Shown here: piece after piece, positions 60,901 through 64,000 of the stretch | Position numbering within the stretch: position 1 is the first letter of the stretch | Layout: the number at the start of each line of letters is the position of its first letter | Assembly (NCBI RefSeq): GCF_900604385.1 | Contig: NZ_LR027382.1 | Coordinates: 1,054,001 to 1,118,000, forward strand | DNA from: Alistipes megaguti | GTDB taxonomy: Bacteria; Bacteroidota; Bacteroidia; Bacteroidales; Rikenellaceae | Length of the DNA stretch: 64,000 bases | Direction: 5' to 3' | Position numbers and translations under genes: made by a program | Notes under the pieces: generated by a model | Seen by the model: only the letters and a program-made list of their open reading frames with translations | What the model was told of the DNA's origin: nothing | Databases searched by the model: none

Positions 60901-61294
60901 CGATCACCGGCAGCCCTGCCGCATCGCGCACCACGCCCGATACGGTGACGGGACCCTTTGCCGTTGCGGCCTTGTTTTTCTTGAAGATGATGATGTTCGT
61001 CTGCTGGATCTTGTAGCCGATGTCGGTTCCGGCAAAGAGTTTGTCCAGCGCTTTGTCGACGGGGGTGTTCTCCACCCGGATGCTGACCCGGCGCGTAATG
61101 TCCTCGACGTTCTGGTTGATGAACAGGTAGCGGGTCTGTTTTTCGATCTCGCTGATCACCTCCTCGAGCGGAACGTTCTGCATGTCGAGGGTGATGTTCG
61201 CCGTTTGGGCCTTCAATGCCATCGGCAAGAGGATCAAACAGATGGAGAATGCAAGAAATATATTCCTGATTTGGCGGAATATTATTTTTTCCAT
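57911..61294 (-). CDS. SusC/RagA TonB-linked outer-membrane receptor with STN domain
   Basis: The 1127-residue protein starts MEKIIFRQIRNIFLAFSICLI. An STN domain (about 30-110; ITLDMQNVPLEEVISEIEKQT) interacts with the FecR-type anti-sigma encoded upstream. A carboxypeptidase-regulatory-like domain (about 117-195; VSGVVRDAAGLPVIGAAV), a plug (about 205-320; the SusC signature GVNINASSSGVGG and DPIADINPEDIESISVL) and a barrel ending in NLRLKF follow. It should transport N-glycan-type oligosaccharides with its SusD partner. The STN domain indicates trans-envelope signalling. Confidence 0.95.
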   Translation of the reverse strand: MEKIIFRQIRNIFLAFSICLILLPMALKAQTANITLDMQNVPLEEVISEIEKQTRYLFINQNVEDITRRVSIRVENTPVDKALDKLFAGTDIGYKIQQTNIIIFKKNKAATAKGPVTVSGVVRDAAGLPVIGAAVIVKGTTIGTSTGIDGDYTLQIPASEAGDPVLTVNYLGYQPQELSLAGRTQLDFTLREESQVVDAVVVTALGIKRSEKALSYNVQQVSSESVTANKDVNFINSLNGKVAGVNINASSSGVGGASKVIMRGQKSISQSSNALYVIDGVPMFTTARDGGTEFGSQGSTDPIADINPEDIESISVLTGAAAAALYGSDAANGAIVVTTKSGKAGVLSVNVASSVEVMSPFVLPAFQNRYGTGDLNSAIGSEVRSWGRRLNASNSHGYDPADDYFQTGVTNTESVSLSAGTEKNQTYFSAAAINSRGIVPNNRYDRYNFTFRNTTSFLKDRMKLDVGASYVLQEDRNMVNQGVYSNPIVGAYLFPRSGDWEDIKMYERYDASRRLYAQYWPVGDAGMTMQNPYWINYRNLRENRKDRYMLNAQLSYDVLDWLNVSGRIRVDNSQTQYTEKNYATTNTQLTEKSERGLYGITKMTDRQVYGDLLMNINRTFGDDWSLQVNLGGSFSDMKNDALKNRGPIADGKISDEDPGLTNVFNVQNLSNSRSTQRLQSGWREQTQSLFGSAEVGFKGTYYLTLTARNDWPSQLAGPHSKASSFFYPSVGLSVVLSQLIPNMPENLSYVKLRGSFASVGVAFERYIANPLYQWDESGLKWQLQTQYPMYDLKPERTKSFEVGLTMRFLRHFNLDVTYYNSHTQNQTFSPQISIGSGYSDWKVQSGNVRNQGIELALGYGNEWGDFSWDSNYTLSLNRNKILSLAGRIYNPEADEYISVDQLDMNGLGQAHFILKEGGTLGDLYSLIDLKYDDNGRYYINEEGTIPTETIKDASSYVKLGSVLPDANMSWRNDFRWKNLSFGFMVSARLGGVVFSRTQAVLDYYGVSEASAAARDAGGVWINGGDVMDANSWYTAIGGGTSVPQYYTYSATNVRLQEASIGYTIPKKKLGDVCEITLSLVGRNLWMIYNKAPFDPESIATTGNYYQGIDYFMMPSLRNIGFNLRLKF

Positions 61295-61445
61295 ACTTTT
61301 GTAGAAAGATAATAGGTTACTGAGTTCAGGATGACTTGACTATTATCCCGGCTCCGGAGATCTCGCACATCTTCGGGGCCGATTTTTTCGGATAACAGCC
61401 CGGGAAAATTCGGTCGTTTGGGTTATCTCATAGGCTGGCGGTATT

Positions 61446-62387
61446 TTATCGGATGTATATGGTATTGTGCGTATAGTCGTGTTCGTAGGTGAAGTCGACT
61501 ATCTGCTGCAGAACGCTCAGGGCGTTGTCGATGCCGTCCGACACGCGGATCTCGCCGCTGATGATGTCCACGACCGGCAGCGGATCGCACTCCAGCACAA
61601 TATGCACGGCAAAGGCCCGTTCGAAGCGTTCCATGAGTTCGTCGAAGGGCATGCTCTCCAGATGGATCAGCCCCTCGGTCCAGCTCGTTTCGGCAAAGTT
61701 CTGCACACGGCTCTTGCAGAAGCGGCCGTCGACCAGGCTCACCATGTCGTTCGGCTCCATGAGCATCGTCTGCGAGGGGTCGTTCAGGTTGACCACCTTC
61801 ACGCGGCCCTGCATCAGCGTGGTCGAGAAGAGGTTGCGCTCCTCGTCGGTATGTACGCTGAAGCGCGTGCCCAGCACCTCGATCTCGGAGACGAACGTCT
61901 TGACGACAAACGGACGGTCGGCCTCATGGGTCACATCGAAAATGGCTTCACCCGAAATCTTCACCTGCCGTTTGCTGCGGTTGAAGACCACCGGATACTC
62001 CAGTCGGGTTCCGGCGTTGAGCCATACCGCGGTTCCGTCCTCCAGCGTCAGGCGGATATACTGTCCGTCGGGGACCTCGACCACGGCCATGCGGTCGGAG
62101 ATGGAGTCGGCCGTCGTGCGCGAAGCGAAGTACCACACGCCGCCCAGCAGCAGCAATGAGGCCGCCACGCCCGACGCATAGCGGACCAGCCGCAGCAGCG
62201 GTGCCCGACGGCGTTTGGGCCGTGCAACCGCAAGAAGCGCCTCGTCGGCCGCCTGGCAGATGTAGCGGATCCGGTTCAGTTCGTGCAGATGAGCTTCGGG
62301 GTCGCTGTCGAGCCAGGCGAGGATCTCCGCGTTTTCCGCTTCGGTCGTCTCGCCGGACAAATAGCGATATAGCAGTTCTTCCTTCAT
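61446..62387 (-). CDS. FecR-type anti-sigma factor
   Basis: The 313-residue protein starts at 62387 (MKEELLYRYLSGETTEAENAEI), the cytoplasmic sigma-binding part with the [FLY]-L-x-G-E-x-T-x-x-E pattern. One transmembrane helix (VAASLLLLGGVWYFA, about 75-90) is followed by the FecR domain (WLNAGTRLEYP, VLGTRFSV) and a C-terminal DUF4974-like region (FERAFAVHIVLE). It should relay the SusC-STN signal to the divergent ECF sigma factor. An in-frame ATG at 62534 would add an AT-rich non-conserved extension and is rejected. Confidence 0.92.
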   Translation of the reverse strand: MKEELLYRYLSGETTEAENAEILAWLDSDPEAHLHELNRIRYICQAADEALLAVARPKRRRAPLLRLVRYASGVAASLLLLGGVWYFASRTTADSISDRMAVVEVPDGQYIRLTLEDGTAVWLNAGTRLEYPVVFNRSKRQVKISGEAIFDVTHEADRPFVVKTFVSEIEVLGTRFSVHTDEERNLFSTTLMQGRVKVVNLNDPSQTMLMEPNDMVSLVDGRFCKSRVQNFAETSWTEGLIHLESMPFDELMERFERAFAVHIVLECDPLPVVDIISGEIRVSDGIDNALSVLQQIVDFTYEHDYTHNTIYIR

Positions 62388-62674
62388 GTCGTATCTTCGA
62401 TGGTCGATTCGACTATATAACACGCCGGCCCGCAATGTTTGGCACCCAAAATGCAAATAAATTATTTTAATAAATTTTGCAGAAATTTTAATTTTATAAC
62501 ACACTGTATATCTGCATATTGAAATGTTGGTCAACCAAAACGGGCGTCAAAATATTTTTCAAAGAACAGATTTCATCCACCTGATTTTCCATCCGGACCA
62601 CCAAGAAAACTCGAAGAGCGTATTATTTGCGGAAAAAATCGTATTTTTGAGATCCGATCCGGACACACCTCACG
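62388..62674. other. AT-rich divergent promoter region between fecR-like and ECF sigma genes
   Basis: About 290 bp, strongly AT-rich from 62450 to 62560 against a GC-rich background. A -7 box TATTTTTG (62642-62649) points to the sigma gene. No clear minus-strand box for the anti-sigma gene was found. The region is a probable autoregulatory site. Confidence 0.6.
62642..62649 (+). promoter_or_regulatory. -7 box (TATTTTTG) for the ECF sigma gene
   Basis: TATTTTTG lies 26 bp before the ATG at 62675. A TTTG at 62626-62629 is too close (12 bp) to be a normal -33. Confidence 0.45.
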
Positions 62675-63244
62675 ATGACCTTGGACACAAGCATACGCCG
62701 ATTCTGCGACACCTTCCATCAGGAACGGGCCAAGTATGCGAATTTTGCCATGCGCTTCGTGCGGGACCGCGCCGCAGCCGAGGATCTGGTCAACGACAGC
62801 TTCGTCACCTTCTGGGAGCGACGCGAGACGCTGGCCGAAGAGACCGTCTGCGAGGCCTACTTCTATACGATCGTCAAGAACAAGTGTCTGAACTACCTGC
62901 GCGACATGCAGACGCGCTCGAAGATCCGGGGCGACCTCCAGGACACCTCCAGCCGGCTGATGCAGTACGATCTGGCGTCGCTCGAGAGCTACGATCCCAA
63001 CCTGATCTTCTCGAGCGAGATCCAGACCATTCTCGAGGAGCAGCTGCAATCGCTGCCCGAACTGACGCGGTGTATCTTCCGCGACAACCGTTTCGAGCAC
63101 AAGACCTATGAGGAGATTGCCCAGAAATACGGCATTTCGGTCTGGAAGGTGGCCCGCGAAATCCAGGCCACGCTGCAGACGCTCCGCCTCGCACTGAAAG
63201 ACTATCTTCCGATCCTGCTCATCCTGCTGTCGATGCGCCGGTAG
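62675..63244 (+). CDS. ECF sigma factor of the SusCD locus
   Basis: The 189-residue protein has region 2 (FAMRFVRDRAAAEDLVNDSFVTFWE, cut) and region 4 (LTRCIFRDNRFEHKTYEEIAQKYGISVWKV, cut), typical of the Bacteroides expansion of ECF factors. It is released by the FecR-type anti-sigma when the SusC receptor is engaged, then transcribes the glycan-utilisation genes. It is transcribed divergently from the anti-sigma gene, whereas sigma and anti-sigma are more often in one operon. Confidence 0.92.
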   Translation: MTLDTSIRRFCDTFHQERAKYANFAMRFVRDRAAAEDLVNDSFVTFWERRETLAEETVCEAYFYTIVKNKCLNYLRDMQTRSKIRGDLQDTSSRLMQYDLASLESYDPNLIFSSEIQTILEEQLQSLPELTRCIFRDNRFEHKTYEEIAQKYGISVWKVAREIQATLQTLRLALKDYLPILLILLSMRR

Positions 63245-63280
63245 ATCCCTCCGTGCGCCGGCCGCACACCCGTACACGCA

Positions 63281-63318
63281 AAAAAGCGGGCGGCGTTTCT
63301 CGAAAAACGCCGCCCGCT
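63281..63318 (-). terminator. Terminator after the Lrp-like gene
   Basis: GCGGGCGGCGTTT (63286-63298) pairs with AAACGCCGCCCGC (63305-63317) in a 13-bp stem. On the minus strand it is followed by a T-run (A-run at 63280-63285), so it serves the Lrp-like gene. Plus-strand use is less likely. Confidence 0.9.
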
Positions 63319-63347
63319 ATCGTTTCCGAAACCCTTGCGGGAAGGGG

Positions 63348-63821
63348 TCACTCGTCGATGAAGTCGATATTCACCTCGCGCTGGAAAACCTCCTGCAGCG
63401 AGATATTGGTCTCGGTGGTAGCGATGCCCTGGATGCGCAGGATCCCGTCGAAGATCGTATGCATGAGGTGCTCGTTGTCCACACAGTAGAGCTTCACGAG
63501 GATGTTGCCCTTGCCGGTGATGTAGTGACACTCGACGATCTCGTCGACCTTCTTCAGTTCCTCGACCGTATGGGCCTGCAGCTGCGGATCCTTGAGCAGG
63601 ATGCTGATATAGGCGCAGACGTCGAATCCCATCACCTTGGGGTCGACGATCAGCCGGCTGCCGCGGATTACACCCGCTTCGTCGAGCTTGCGGATCCGCT
63701 GGTGAATGGCCGCACCCGAGATACCGCACTCACGGGCGATCTCCAGGAACGGCATGCGCGCATTCTTGATGAGGTACTTCAGAATCTTGCGGTCAATCGC
63801 GTCCAACGCGGTTTTAGCCAT
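63348..63821 (-). CDS. Lrp/AsnC family transcriptional regulator
   Basis: The 157-residue protein has an N-terminal HTH (LDAIDRKILKYLIKNARMPFLEIARECGISGAAIHQRIRKL, split here over residues about 5-45) and a C-terminal RAM effector domain (GFDVCAYISILLKD, VECHYITGKGNILVKLY). Such regulators sense amino acids. It is next to a kbl-like gene, which suggests control of threonine/glycine metabolism. The pair is inferred from adjacency only. Confidence 0.93.
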   Translation of the reverse strand: MAKTALDAIDRKILKYLIKNARMPFLEIARECGISGAAIHQRIRKLDEAGVIRGSRLIVDPKVMGFDVCAYISILLKDPQLQAHTVEELKKVDEIVECHYITGKGNILVKLYCVDNEHLMHTIFDGILRIQGIATTETNISLQEVFQREVNIDFIDE

Positions 63822-63855
63822 GGCTTGAACAGATTTAACGGTTTACAAATCGGTT

Positions 63856-64000
63856 TTATTTGAGGACATTGAGTTCCTTGCCGATCTTCGTAAAGGCGGC
63901 GATGCAACGATCCAGCTGTTCGAAGGTGTGGCCGGCCGACACCTGTACGCGGATGCGGGCCTGCCCCTTCGGGACGACCGGATAGTAGAATCCCGTGACG
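63856..64000 (-). CDS. kbl: 3' end of a glycine C-acetyltransferase-like gene (kbl)
   Basis: Only the last 48 residues are in the window: VTGFYYPVVPKGQARIRVQ, then SAGHTFEQLDRCIAAFTKIG and a KELNVLK end. This matches the C-terminus of 2-amino-3-ketobutyrate CoA ligase (PLP-dependent, converts 2-amino-3-oxobutanoate plus CoA to glycine and acetyl-CoA). The rest of the gene lies beyond the window edge. Related aminotransferase-family enzymes have similar ends, so the call is probable, not certain. Confidence 0.75.
   Translation of the reverse strand, partial: VTGFYYPVVPKGQARIRVQVSAGHTFEQLDRCIAAFTKIGKELNVLK

Noticed and set aside
56243..61312. Two very long plus-strand frames opposite the SusD- and SusC-like genes
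   Set aside because: They are antisense to complete SusD and SusC genes. Translation is low complexity with many V, H, R and D, as expected from GC3-rich coding on the opposite strand.
1..64000. CRISPR arrays, tRNA or rRNA genes, insertion sequences
   Set aside because: No regularly spaced palindromic repeats, cloverleaf with conserved TTCGA arm, rRNA sequence, transposase or terminal inverted repeat pair was recognised.

Overview
The window looks like chromosome of a GC-rich Bacteroidales, most like Alistipes (Rikenellaceae). The reasons are the SusC/SusD polysaccharide-utilisation locus, BACON and DUF1735 domains, Bacteroidetes-type promoters (TAnnTTTG -7 boxes), Bacteroidetes-only families next to hemD-rnpA-yidD, and uniformly GC-rich coding. 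The genus is inferred from general knowledge, not from a marker gene. No rRNA, tRNA, CRISPR array, transposase or integrase was found.

Layout. 1-3,000 (+): tail of a probable sensor kinase, a DUF4271 membrane protein with an N-terminal 12-residue repeat, hemD, rnpA and yidD. 3,300-9,800 (-): a cation exporter preceded by a fused hemerythrin/LuxR regulator, an LtaS-like sulfatase-fold enzyme, upp, hflX and a TonB protein. 10,000-14,300: rlmN (+), a small AT-rich membrane gene, rsmG, an ECF sigma factor and a glycosyltransferase (-). 14,300-21,000 (+): tgt, an LptF/G permease, a PASTA protein, an RluD-type pseudouridine synthase and a YgiQ radical-SAM protein. 21,000-24,000: prmA, recO and a secreted protein (-), then a XerD-type recombinase (+). 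24,200-33,900 (-): a ten-gene run from a Wzx-like flippase through holB, folK, envelope proteins, rbfA and a LolC/E-like permease. 34,300-35,900 (-): corA and an unusually short MqnA-like gene.

36,000-44,540 (+) is the most unusual part. It is a compact phage-derived cassette: two long tail-like proteins, a small protein, a ClpP-type prohead protease, major capsid protein, portal, a DUF6712-like protein, a holin-like protein and a P5-like lysis/structural protein. It has no terminase, tape measure, integrase or replication gene, and it sits between housekeeping genes. A well-formed promoter and an array of 9-mers spaced exactly 11 bp apart precede it. It could be a decayed prophage or a domesticated particle, for example one resembling a gene-transfer agent.

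44,570-49,880 (+): a ComEC-like channel protein without the metallo-beta-lactamase domain, a THUMP-like methyltransferase, a YihY/BrkB protein, a DUF2520 protein and KdsC. 50,000-63,250: a polysaccharide-utilisation locus (SusC with STN domain, SusD-like, catalytically dead GH18-like protein, DUF1735-LamG protein, BACON-DUF1735-GH18 endoglycosidase, BACON-LamG protein) with a FecR anti-sigma and a divergent ECF sigma factor. The layout resembles N-glycan-targeting loci of Bacteroides. The window ends with an Lrp/AsnC regulator and the 3' end of a kbl-like gene.

Three general observations run across the window. Degenerate tandem or purine-rich repeats recur at gene ends. Exactly three 9-nt G/C tracts were noticed, one inside the LtaS-like gene. 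Several familiar enzymes lack hallmark residues: Tgt without its zinc cysteines, the dead GH18, and the MqnA-like protein lacking an internal segment.
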